NCBI RefSeq assembly: GCF_000422825.1
Contig: NZ_AUGU01000015.1
Location: 192,909 to 256,908, forward strand
Source of the DNA: Nocardioides insulae DSM 17944
GTDB lineage: Bacteria > Actinomycetota > Actinomycetes > Propionibacteriales > Nocardioidaceae
Direction: 5' to 3'
DNA length: 64,000 bases
This document shows positions 18,267-25,408 of this stretch, in pieces; position 1 is the first letter of the stretch; each line of letters starts with the position of its first letter. The position numbers and the translations under genes are program-made. The notes beneath the pieces were generated by a model that ran no database searches, was not told the DNA's origin, and saw nothing but the letters and a program-made list of their open reading frames with translations.

Positions 18267-20068
18267 CGGATCGACGAGGGTTCCGCCGGGCGTCACAGAC
18301 GCCGGCGGGCGCCTCCGGCCGGGTACGCCGTACGCCCCGTGGCCGGCTGGGCGCGCTGGGCGGGCTGGGCATCGCCCTCGTGCTGCTCCTCACCGGATGC
18401 GTCTCGATGCCCTCCTCCGGCCCCGTCGTCGAGGCCGAGGACGCCCTGTCCATGTCGCCGGACTCGGGAATCGCGATCGCCCCCCGGCCGCCCGACCCGG
18501 GCGCCTCGCCGGGGCAGATCGTCCAGGGGTTCCTCGACGCGATGCGGGCCACGCCGGTGCAGACCAGCGTGGCGGCCGAGTACCTCCTCAGCAGTGCGCG
18601 CTCCTCCTGGGATCCGGGGCGTGAGCTGATCACCTACACCGAACGCACCCAGCCGGCGGGCGCCGACCCGGTGAGCGTCGAGCTGATCGGCGCTGAGCAC
18701 CTCGACGACCGTGGCCGCTGGCTCGGGGATCTGCCCGAGGACCGGACCACCCTGACCTTCCCGATGGTCCGCGAGGACGGCGAATGGCGGATCAGCGAGG
18801 CACCCGACGCTCTCGTGGTGCCGGGCTGGTGGTTCGACTCGCGCTACCGACAGGTGTCCCTGTACTTCTTCGACCCCACCGCCGAGATCCTGGTGCCGGA
18901 GCCGGTCTTCGTGGCCCGGGGATCCTCCCTCGCCACCGAGCTGGTCCGCGGTCTCGCACAGGGGCCGGCCGCCGGGGCCACCGGCGTGGCCCGCACCTAC
19001 TTCCCGGCGGGGGTCAGCGAGGGACTATCGGTGCCGGTCTCCTCGGACGGGAAGGCCGAGGTGGCCCTCACCGGTGTCGGTGCGACCCCCACCACCGAGA
19101 CGGTCGACCTGATGAGTGCGCAGCTCGCCTGGACCCTGCGTCAGGACCCCAGCGTGTCCACGGTCCGGCTCAGTGTCGACGGTGAGCCGATGCAGTCGTC
19201 CGGTGGCCGGTCGGAGTTCAGCGTGGAGGACAGCCCGGAGGTCGACCCCGCCGGCTATCAGCCCAGTCCGTACCTGTTCGCCGAGCGGGGCGGGGTGCTC
19301 GCCACCGGTGAGGGTGCCGGCTTCGAACCGGTGGTCGGCACGCTGGGCAGGATCGCCCTGGACTGGCGCTCCCAGGCCGTCGACCTGGGAGCGGTGACCG
19401 CGGCGGGCGTCTCCGGTGACGGTCGTAGCCTCCAGATCGGGCCGGTGCGGGCCGACGGTCCGGCGACGACGGTCGTCTCGGACGGGCAGGACCTCCTCCG
19501 TCCGGTCTGGGACGCCCACGGCCGCCTGTGGGTCGTCGACCGGACCTCCCGCGGTGCGGTGGTCACCTATTTCCTGCACGGCGAGCGCCGGCGGGTCCAG
19601 GTCCCCGGCGTGAGCGGGCAGCGGGTGCGTTCGGTGTTGGTCTCCCGCGACGGCAGTCGGTTGGTCGCGGTGGTACGGCGCTCGGAGACCGACCGGATCG
19701 TGGTGAGCCGGCTGCGGGTCAACGACAGTGGGCAGGTCTTCGGCGCCACCGAGGCTCGCCAGATCAGCGATGAGACCGATGGGGCGCCGCAGATCCGCGA
19801 TCTGGCCTGGCTCTCGCCGACCTCGATCCTGGTCCTGCACCAGTTCGGCACCAACGCCCAGATCCGCACCGTCTCGGTGGACGGCTCGCACTCGGGCTTC
19901 GACTCGGTCTCCCTCACCCTGCCCACCGAGGTGAGCAGCCTGGCCAGTTCCCCGGTGACCGCCTCCGCGAGGTACGCCGTCACCGAGGGCACGCTGCGCG
20001 GACTCACACCCGACGACCCGGACTGGGATCTGCCGGAGGACGTACGCCGTCCCGACTACGTCGGCTGA
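18263..20068 (+). CDS. lpqB: Lipoprotein LpqB
   Basis: 601 residues. The N-terminus is basic, followed by a hydrophobic run and lipobox LLTGC with Cys46. A GerMN-like domain occupies about 200-330 and a beta-propeller-like C-terminal domain about 340-590. LpqB is the known extracytoplasmic modulator of MtrB in actinobacteria. It overlaps mtrB by ATGA and ends the operon; ComF starts 66 bp later. Confidence 0.93.
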   Translation: MTDRRGFRRASQTPAGASGRVRRTPRGRLGALGGLGIALVLLLTGCVSMPSSGPVVEAEDALSMSPDSGIAIAPRPPDPGASPGQIVQGFLDAMRATPVQTSVAAEYLLSSARSSWDPGRELITYTERTQPAGADPVSVELIGAEHLDDRGRWLGDLPEDRTTLTFPMVREDGEWRISEAPDALVVPGWWFDSRYRQVSLYFFDPTAEILVPEPVFVARGSSLATELVRGLAQGPAAGATGVARTYFPAGVSEGLSVPVSSDGKAEVALTGVGATPTTETVDLMSAQLAWTLRQDPSVSTVRLSVDGEPMQSSGGRSEFSVEDSPEVDPAGYQPSPYLFAERGGVLATGEGAGFEPVVGTLGRIALDWRSQAVDLGAVTAAGVSGDGRSLQIGPVRADGPATTVVSDGQDLLRPVWDAHGRLWVVDRTSRGAVVTYFLHGERRRVQVPGVSGQRVRSVLVSRDGSRLVAVVRRSETDRIVVSRLRVNDSGQVFGATEARQISDETDGAPQIRDLAWLSPTSILVLHQFGTNAQIRTVSVDGSHSGFDSVSLTLPTEVSSLASSPVTASARYAVTEGTLRGLTPDDPDWDLPEDVRRPDYVG

Positions 20069-20134
20069 GACCGGCCCTCCACAGATCCGCCGGGCCCCCT
20101 TTGCTCCGCGTCCCGGTTCTGGTGCGATCACCCG

Positions 20135-20884
20135 ATGACCACCGAGCGGGACGAAGGACCCCTCACCGGGCGGTCCGGCCTGCTCGACGCGGCTGCGGAC
20201 CTGCTGCTCGGGAGCAGTTGCGTGGGATGTGCCGCTCCCGGTCGGCTGCTGTGTCCGGGGTGCCGGGCCGGCCTGGGTGGCCAGGTCTCGGTCCGCCGGC
20301 CGACGCCGTGCCCGGCCGGGCTGGCAACGCCGTACTCGGCGGGCAGCTACGAGGGAGCTCTGCGGGCGATGGTGGTGGGGGTCAAGGAGCGGGGGCAGCG
20401 CGGACTCCTGCGTCGGCTCGCGCACCTGCTCGCCGACACGGTGGCGGTGGCGCTGGCCGAGGTCCCGGGAGGCGGCGTCGCAGTGCCGGTCGTGCTCGTG
20501 CCGGTGCCCTCCCGTCCGGCGAGTGTGCGCGCCCGAGGCTTCGATCCGGTCCTGGTCGCCACCCGGCAGGCGGCCCGGCTGCTGTCCGGGAGTCTGGCCG
20601 GGGGAGTGCGGGCTGCGCCACTCCTGCGCACGCGGGTGGGCGTCGTAGACCAGGCGGGCCTGGACGCGGTGGCCCGGAGGGCCAACCTCAGCGGGTCGAT
20701 GACCTGCCCGTCACGTGGCCTGGCCGGACTCGCCCGGGCGGCACCCCGAGCGGTGGTGGTCGTGTGCGACGACGTCCTCACGACCGGCGCCACCGCGCGC
20801 GAGGCGCAACGCGCGCTCGGTGCCGTCGGGTTGCCGGTGAGCGCGATCGCCACCGTCGCGGCCACCGCGCGTCGTACGCCGTGA
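20135..20884 (+). CDS. ComF family phosphoribosyltransferase-like protein
   Basis: 249 residues. The N-terminus has a Cys-rich double-zinc element (LLLGSSCVGCAAPGRLLCPGC, Cys at about 28-45). A type I PRTase domain follows, with the PRPP loop VVVVCDDVLTTGATAREA near 210. The family includes the competence protein ComFC, but in actinobacteria the gene is found next to hpf, as here (Rv3242c-like). Substrate is unknown. The start ATG has no clear ribosome site; TGCGAT 6 nt upstream is a weak leaderless candidate. Confidence 0.8.
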   Translation: MTTERDEGPLTGRSGLLDAAADLLLGSSCVGCAAPGRLLCPGCRAGLGGQVSVRRPTPCPAGLATPYSAGSYEGALRAMVVGVKERGQRGLLRRLAHLLADTVAVALAEVPGGGVAVPVVLVPVPSRPASVRARGFDPVLVATRQAARLLSGSLAGGVRAAPLLRTRVGVVDQAGLDAVARRANLSGSMTCPSRGLAGLARAAPRAVVVVCDDVLTTGATAREAQRALGAVGLPVSAIATVAATARRTP

Positions 20885-20950
20885 ACGCGCCGTGGGCACG
20901 CCGCGCCCGCCCCACGATCAGCGCGCGTGCCCGCTCCGTGTCGGAGGGCT

Positions 20951-20978
20951 TTGTTTCGCCGACCGACCGGACTAACGT
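20951..20978 (+). promoter_or_regulatory. Candidate hpf promoter TTGTTT-N16-TAACGT
   Basis: Hexamers at 20951-20956 and 20973-20978 with a 16-bp spacer. They lie 57 bp after the ComF stop and start the long hpf leader. Confidence 0.45.
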
Positions 20979-21332
20979 CTGGTCATGGAGTCCGTCCGGG
21001 TCCGTGGTTGCGTCGCTTCGACGCCCAGGCTCTGGGCGAGCGAGGGGCAAACCGATGCCAGTCGCAGGCGAAACGGTCCACGTAACCCAGTCCGCTGGGG
21101 ATCACGGTGCGGCTTAGAAGTAAGTCCTGCCTCGGTCTCGTCGTCATATGCGACGGGTCACCGGGAGAAGGCCGGGAGTGGCAAGAAGCTGCGGAAGCCT
21201 CAGCAGGCGATTGTGGGGTCGAAGACCAGGTCGGCCGGGCGGGCTCCATCCAGGTTCACCGGGGGGCCCAGTGCCCTCGGCAGCGGCACTCGGGCGCCCC
21301 GTATAGGCGTCCCGAGCTGCCGCGTCTCTGCG

Positions 21333-21356
21333 TCCCCGCCAGCGCGGGGATGATCC
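21333..21356 (+). repeat. Single hairpin resembling a type I-E CRISPR repeat
   Basis: TCCCCGC, loop CAGC, GCGGGGA and the tail TGATCC reproduce the stem and 3' tail of typical type I-E repeats. There is one copy only, no spacer pattern and no cas gene in the window, so this is not an array. It ends 19 nt before the hpf ribosome site. Confidence 0.4.
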
Positions 21357-21386
21357 ACACACCCACCCCGAATACGGGAGGTAACC

Positions 21387-22010
21387 ATGGAAGTTGTCGT
21401 CACTGCTCGGAACATCGAGGTCTCCGACCGGTATCGCACGCACGTGACTGAGAAGCTGTCCAAGCTGGAGAAGCACAATCACCGGATACAGCGCGTCCAT
21501 GTGGAGGTCGAGCGCGAGGCGAACCCGCGGATCGCCGATCGACCGGTGCACGTGGAGCTCACGGCGTTCTCCAAGGGGCCGGTCGTGCGCGCCGAGGCCG
21601 GCGCCGAGGACAAGATGGCTGCGCTCGATCTCGCAGTGGCGAAGATGGCAGAGCAGATGCGACGAGCCCACGACCGTCGCCGGGTGCACCGTGGTCGGCG
21701 CACCCCCGTGTCGGTCGGACAGGCGCTGGCCGACGTGCCCGTCGACGGCACCGGCCCGGACGACGACGAGGACTCCTTGCACCGGAAGGTCGGCCCGATC
21801 GACGTCACCGGTGACGGGCCGCTGGTGGTCCGCGAGAAGCTGCACGACGCCAGCCCCATGACCCTCGACCAGGCGCTCTACGAGATGGAGCTGGTCGGGC
21901 ACGACTTCTACCTCTTCGTCGACAAGGAGAGCGATCGCCCCTCGGTGGTCTACCGCCGCAAGGGTTACGACTACGGCGTGATCTCACTGGAGGTCGTCGC
22001 GGGGGAGTGA
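21387..22010 (+). CDS. hpf: Ribosome hibernation-promoting factor, long form
   Basis: 207 residues. The N-terminal ~100 residues form the S30AE/HPF domain (EVVVTARNIEVSDRYRTHVTEKLSKLEKH). A linker of ~45 residues follows, then the C-terminal dimerisation domain (DQALYEMELVGHDFYLFVDKES to GVISLE). It forms inactive 100S ribosomes in stationary phase or stress. GGGAGG lies 5 nt before the ATG, and a long structured leader precedes it. A 16-bp hairpin follows. Neighbouring secA is in the conserved order, but two unrelated genes are interposed here. Confidence 0.95.
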   Translation: MEVVVTARNIEVSDRYRTHVTEKLSKLEKHNHRIQRVHVEVEREANPRIADRPVHVELTAFSKGPVVRAEAGAEDKMAALDLAVAKMAEQMRRAHDRRRVHRGRRTPVSVGQALADVPVDGTGPDDDEDSLHRKVGPIDVTGDGPLVVREKLHDASPMTLDQALYEMELVGHDFYLFVDKESDRPSVVYRRKGYDYGVISLEVVAGE

Positions 22011-22038
22011 CCCTCCGCCACACCGACGACACCGTCTC

Positions 22039-22075
22039 GCGCCCCGGCGCCGCCGACTCGGCGGCGCCGGGGCGC
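22039..22075 (+). terminator. Terminator hairpin after hpf
   Basis: A perfect 16-bp GC-only stem, 22039-22054 with 22060-22075, loop GACTC, 29 bp after the hpf stop. No T tract follows. Confidence 0.75.
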
Positions 22076-22109
22076 TCGCCTGCGGACCGGTGCTGACCTG
22101 TTCGCGTCG

Positions 22110-22115
22110 TACCGT
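22110..22115 (+). promoter_or_regulatory. -10 hexamer TACCGT, leaderless promoter of the AlkZ-like gene
   Basis: TACCGT, 6 nt, then GTG at 22122. The same hexamer starts the DUF3499 gene. Confidence 0.5.
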
Positions 22116-22121
22116 GACCGG

Positions 22122-23420
22122 GTGAGGAACGCGACGACGGACATGGCCCCGCATCCCCCGCCCTCGGGTCGGGCGCGGACGGGGGGCCATACCCAGACCT
22201 TGAGCCGGGCGCAGGCCCGCAGGGTCGCGCTGGCCGCTCAAGGGTTCCTCGACCGGCCCCACGCCACACCGACGCTCCGCACCCTGAGCCGCACGGTGGA
22301 GCGCACCGGCGTGCTCCAGGTCGACAGCGTCAACGTGCTCCAGCGAGCGCACTTCCTACCGCTCTACTCCCGGATGGGGCCCTACGACCTCGACCTGATG
22401 CGGCGGGCCAGCGAGACCAGGCCCCGCCGCCTGGTGGAGTACTGGGCGCACGTGCAGGCCTACATGCCGGTGGAGCTGTGGCCGGTGATGCAGTTCCGGA
22501 TGGAGCAGTACCGTCGACAGCGCGGGAAGTGGAGCGCCGTGCCCGAGGATCCCCGGCTCGAGGACGCCGTCCGCCAGGTGGTGAAGGAGCACGGTCCGCT
22601 CACGGCCCGTGAGGCGGCGGCCCACCTCGGTGACACCGGCCCGCGGCGGACCGAGCACTGGGGCTGGAACTGGTCGGACACCCGCCGCCTGCTCGACCAC
22701 TTCTTCACCGCCGGCGAGGTGGCCATCGCCGGGCGCAGCCGCCAGTTCGAGGTCCGCTACGACCTTCCCGAGCGGGTGCTGCCCGCGCACGTGCTGGCCC
22801 TGCCGGTGCCCGACGCGGAGGAGGCCCACCGGGAGCTTGTCCGCCGGGCCGCCCGAAGCCACGGGGTCGCGACGATCCGCGACCTGGCCGACTACTACCG
22901 GATGTCGGTGGCCGAGGCCACCACCGCGGTCCGAGCCCTCGTCGAGAGCGGCGAGGTCGAGGAGGTCGGCATCGAGGGCGTACGCCGCCCGGCGTACCTC
23001 CATCGGGAGGCGCGGCTGCCTCGCCGGATCGGTGCCCGCACCCTGCTCAGCCCGTTCGATCCGGTGGTCTGGGCGCGGGCGCGCACCGAGGAACTGTTCG
23101 GGTTCCGCTACCGGATCGAGATCTACACCCCGGCCGATCAGCGCGTGCACGGCTACTACGTCCTGCCCTTCCTGCTCGGGGAGCGGCTGGTGGCTCGGGT
23201 CGATCTCAAGGCCGATCGCACGGCGGGGGTCCTCCTCGTCCGGTCCGCCCATGCCGAGGCGGGGCTGCCGGCCCCCACCAGGGCGGAGGTGCCGGCCGAG
23301 CTGGCCGCCGAGCTGACCAGGATGGCGGGCTGGCTGGGCCTGGGTGACATCGTCGTGCTGCCGCACGGTGATCTGGCCCCAGACCTGTGTGGCGCGGTGA
23401 CGGGGGGACCCGGTCGCTGA
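22122..23420 (+). CDS. AlkZ/YcaQ-type DNA glycosylase (winged-helix domain protein)
   Basis: 432 residues. The catalytic QVD of the AlkZ family lies in GVLQVDSVNVLQRAHFLPLYSR near residue 68. It is followed by the conserved RRLVEYWAHVQAYMP and RTEHWGWNWSDTRRLLDHFFTAGEV segments and a C-terminal SPFDPVVWARARTEELFGFRYRIEIY block. AlkZ-type proteins of this class excise damaged bases or unhook interstrand crosslinks. The first ~28 residues are a non-conserved extension. It stands alone between hpf and the AtuA-like gene. Confidence 0.8.
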   Translation: MRNATTDMAPHPPPSGRARTGGHTQTLSRAQARRVALAAQGFLDRPHATPTLRTLSRTVERTGVLQVDSVNVLQRAHFLPLYSRMGPYDLDLMRRASETRPRRLVEYWAHVQAYMPVELWPVMQFRMEQYRRQRGKWSAVPEDPRLEDAVRQVVKEHGPLTAREAAAHLGDTGPRRTEHWGWNWSDTRRLLDHFFTAGEVAIAGRSRQFEVRYDLPERVLPAHVLALPVPDAEEAHRELVRRAARSHGVATIRDLADYYRMSVAEATTAVRALVESGEVEEVGIEGVRRPAYLHREARLPRRIGARTLLSPFDPVVWARARTEELFGFRYRIEIYTPADQRVHGYYVLPFLLGERLVARVDLKADRTAGVLLVRSAHAEAGLPAPTRAEVPAELAAELTRMAGWLGLGDIVVLPHGDLAPDLCGAVTGGPGR

Positions 23421-23421
23421 A

Positions 23422-23431
23422 CGAACGTTCG
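23422..23431. promoter_or_regulatory. Palindrome CGAACGTTCG, operator-like site
   Basis: A perfect 10-bp palindrome 8 bp upstream of the predicted -35 of the AtuA-like gene, resembling TetR-family sites. No regulator gene is adjacent. Confidence 0.45.
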
Positions 23432-23439
23432 GCAAGTAC

Positions 23440-23468
23440 TGGTCAAACCGCTCGCGACGCTCTAGCGT
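23440..23468 (+). promoter_or_regulatory. Promoter TGGTCA-N17-TAGCGT of the AtuA-like gene
   Basis: Hexamers at 23440-23445 and 23463-23468 with optimal 17-bp spacing, directly after the palindrome. Confidence 0.5.
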
Positions 23469-23502
23469 CGGCCGAGGAAATCCAGCCGACGTGAGGACCG
23501 CC

Positions 23503-25284
23503 GTGCCGTCTCAACCCGTTCGCATCGCCAACTTCTCCGGTTACTTCGGGGACCAGTACTCCGCCCTCGACGACGTCTTGGCCGGTGACCCGGTCGATGT
23601 CCTGATCGGCGACTACCTGGCCGAGATCACGCTCGCGCTCCTGGCCGCCCGGCACCAGCGCCGTCCCGGCAGCGGCTACGTCACCTATGCGGTCGAGCAG
23701 TTGCGACCGCACCTGGCCACCATCGCCGAGCGTGGGCTCAAGGTGGTGACCAACGCCGGTGGCTTCGACCCCGGCGCGATGGCCGACGCGCTGCGCGCCG
23801 CCGCCGCGGAGGCGGGTGTCACCCTCCGGGTGGCCCACATCGAGGGCGACAACATCCTCGACGAGCTGCCCCGCCTCGAGCAGGAGGGCCACCGTTTCGA
23901 CCATCTCGACACCGGTGCGCCGCTCTCCGCGTGGGGCGCCAGGCCGGTCGCGGCCAACGCCTACCTGGGTGGCTGGGGGATCGCGGCTGCGCTCGAGCAG
24001 CAGGCCGACATCGTGGTCACCGGCCGGGTCAGCGACGCCTCCCTCGTGCTGGGGCCGGCCGCCTGGTGGCACGGCTGGGACCGATCGGACTGGGACCGGC
24101 TCGCCGGCGGCGTGGCGGCCGGTCACGTCATCGAGTGCGGACCGCACGCGACCGGCGGCAACTTCTCCGGCTTCACCGAGCTCCAGGGGATGACCCGTCT
24201 CAGCTTCCCCATCGCGGAGATCGCCGAGGACGGCAGCAGCGTGATCACCAAGCACGCCGGCACCGGGGGCGCGGTCACCACCGACACGGTCACCGCGCAG
24301 CTGGTCTACGAGATCCAGGGCCCGCGCTACCTCAACCCCGACGTGACCGTGCTCATCGACAGCATCCAGCTGACCCAGGAGGGTCCCGACCGGGTGCGGA
24401 TGAGCGGCATCCAGGGGGCTCCGCCGCCGCCGAGCGCGAAGGTCGCCCTGTTCGCGCCGATCGGGTTCCACACCGTCGCGATGGCCTTCGTGACCGCGCC
24501 GAACGTCGAGGAGAAGGTCGCCCTGCTCCGCGCCCAGATCGCGGAGTGGCTGCCGGCCGGCATCGACACCTGGGAGGTCACCCCGCTCGGGCGCCCGCGG
24601 GAGAACCCCGCCAGCCAGTGGGAGGCCACCGTTCCGGTCCGCATCATGGTCACCGCCCGGGATCGTGCCGACCTCGAGAAGCTCGACCTCGGTGCCCAGC
24701 TCGGGAGCCTCTACCTGCGCAGCGTTCCCGGCTTCTTCATGGACACCCTGTCCCCGCTCCCGTCCGGATCCTCGCCCCGGATCGACTACTGGCCGGGGCT
24801 GCTGCCCAGCGAACTGGTCCCGCACCGGGCGATCCTGGAGGACGGTACGACGATCGACGTGGCGCCCGTTCCGGGCTCGGCGGACGTGCTCGGCCAGCCG
24901 GAGGCCCTCGAGTCGGCATCGCCTCTCGAGGATGAGCCGACCCGCGAGGTCGAGCTCGGCGTCCTCGTCAACGCCCGCAGCGGCGACAAGGGCGGCAACA
25001 GCAACGTCGGCCTCTGGGTCGCCGACGCGGCGGCGTACGACTGGTTCCGACAGTGGCTGAGCGCCGACCGGTTCCGTGCACTGATGCCCGAGGCCGCGGA
25101 CCTGGAACTGGTCCGGCACGAGCTCCCGCACCTGCGCGCCGTGCATGTGGTCATCCGCGGACTGCTGGGATCGGGCGGCTCCTCCAATCTGCGTGTCGAC
25201 CAGGTCGGCAAGGCGGTCGGGGAGTACCTCCGCGCCCGGCGCGTGGAGGTGCCGATCCGGCTGCTCGACCGCGACCCCCGCTGA
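23503..25284 (+). CDS. AtuA-like (DUF1446) family protein
   Basis: 593 residues. The N-terminal ~450 residues match the acyclic terpene utilisation AtuA family: RIANFSGYFGD, ADIVVTGRVSDASLVLGPAAWWHGW, GGNFSGF, and GTGGAVTTDTVTAQLVYEIQGPRYLNPDV. The C-terminal ~110 residues (VLVNARSGDKGGNSNVGLWV) are the small AtuA-like C-terminal domain. AtuA-type proteins accompany acyl-CoA carboxylase catabolic operons, yet none is adjacent here. The second GTG (23503) has GAGG 6 nt upstream; a GTG at 23491 is also possible. The substrate is unknown. Confidence 0.8.
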   Translation: MPSQPVRIANFSGYFGDQYSALDDVLAGDPVDVLIGDYLAEITLALLAARHQRRPGSGYVTYAVEQLRPHLATIAERGLKVVTNAGGFDPGAMADALRAAAAEAGVTLRVAHIEGDNILDELPRLEQEGHRFDHLDTGAPLSAWGARPVAANAYLGGWGIAAALEQQADIVVTGRVSDASLVLGPAAWWHGWDRSDWDRLAGGVAAGHVIECGPHATGGNFSGFTELQGMTRLSFPIAEIAEDGSSVITKHAGTGGAVTTDTVTAQLVYEIQGPRYLNPDVTVLIDSIQLTQEGPDRVRMSGIQGAPPPPSAKVALFAPIGFHTVAMAFVTAPNVEEKVALLRAQIAEWLPAGIDTWEVTPLGRPRENPASQWEATVPVRIMVTARDRADLEKLDLGAQLGSLYLRSVPGFFMDTLSPLPSGSSPRIDYWPGLLPSELVPHRAILEDGTTIDVAPVPGSADVLGQPEALESASPLEDEPTREVELGVLVNARSGDKGGNSNVGLWVADAAAYDWFRQWLSADRFRALMPEAADLELVRHELPHLRAVHVVIRGLLGSGGSSNLRVDQVGKAVGEYLRARRVEVPIRLLDRDPR

Positions 25285-25364
25285 CCTGGCCTCGGTTGCA
25301 CCCGCCACCTAGCCCGGCCTGCGGATCAGGGCACCTGGATCCTGTCGTTCTGGGGGGCCGTGGG

Positions 25365-25370
25365 TAGAGT
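25365..25370 (+). promoter_or_regulatory. -10 hexamer TAGAGT, candidate secA promoter
   Basis: TAGAGT lies 38 bp before the secA GTG. A ribosome site CAGGAG at 25394-25399 means this transcript has a leader of about 32 nt. Confidence 0.45.
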
Positions 25371-25408
25371 GGCGACGCCCTTCTCTCACGCTTCAGGAGT
25401 CAGACCCA

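Larger units (their letters stand above)
20885..21386 (+). other. 502-bp non-coding leader region of hpf with several hairpins
   Basis: No convincing gene. A 122-codon frame from 20985 exists, but its third positions include many A and T and a TTA codon, unlike every real gene nearby. TTGTTT-N16-TAACGT at 20951-20978 is the best promoter, implying a ~400-nt leader. Hairpins include GCGTCG-CTT-CGACGC (21010-21024), GCCCAG-GCT-CTGGGC (21023-21037, alternative pairing with the first) and TCCCCGC-CAGC-GCGGGGA (21333-21350). I could not match it to a known riboswitch class. Confidence 0.55.

Noticed and set aside
20985..21353. 122-codon frame with a leaderless-type start in the hpf leader
   Set aside because: Third codon positions contain many A/T bases and a TTA codon, unlike real genes in the window; no motif or hydrophobic pattern.
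21333..21356. CRISPR array
   Set aside because: Only one repeat-like hairpin, no spacers and no cas genes; kept only as a single repeat-like feature.
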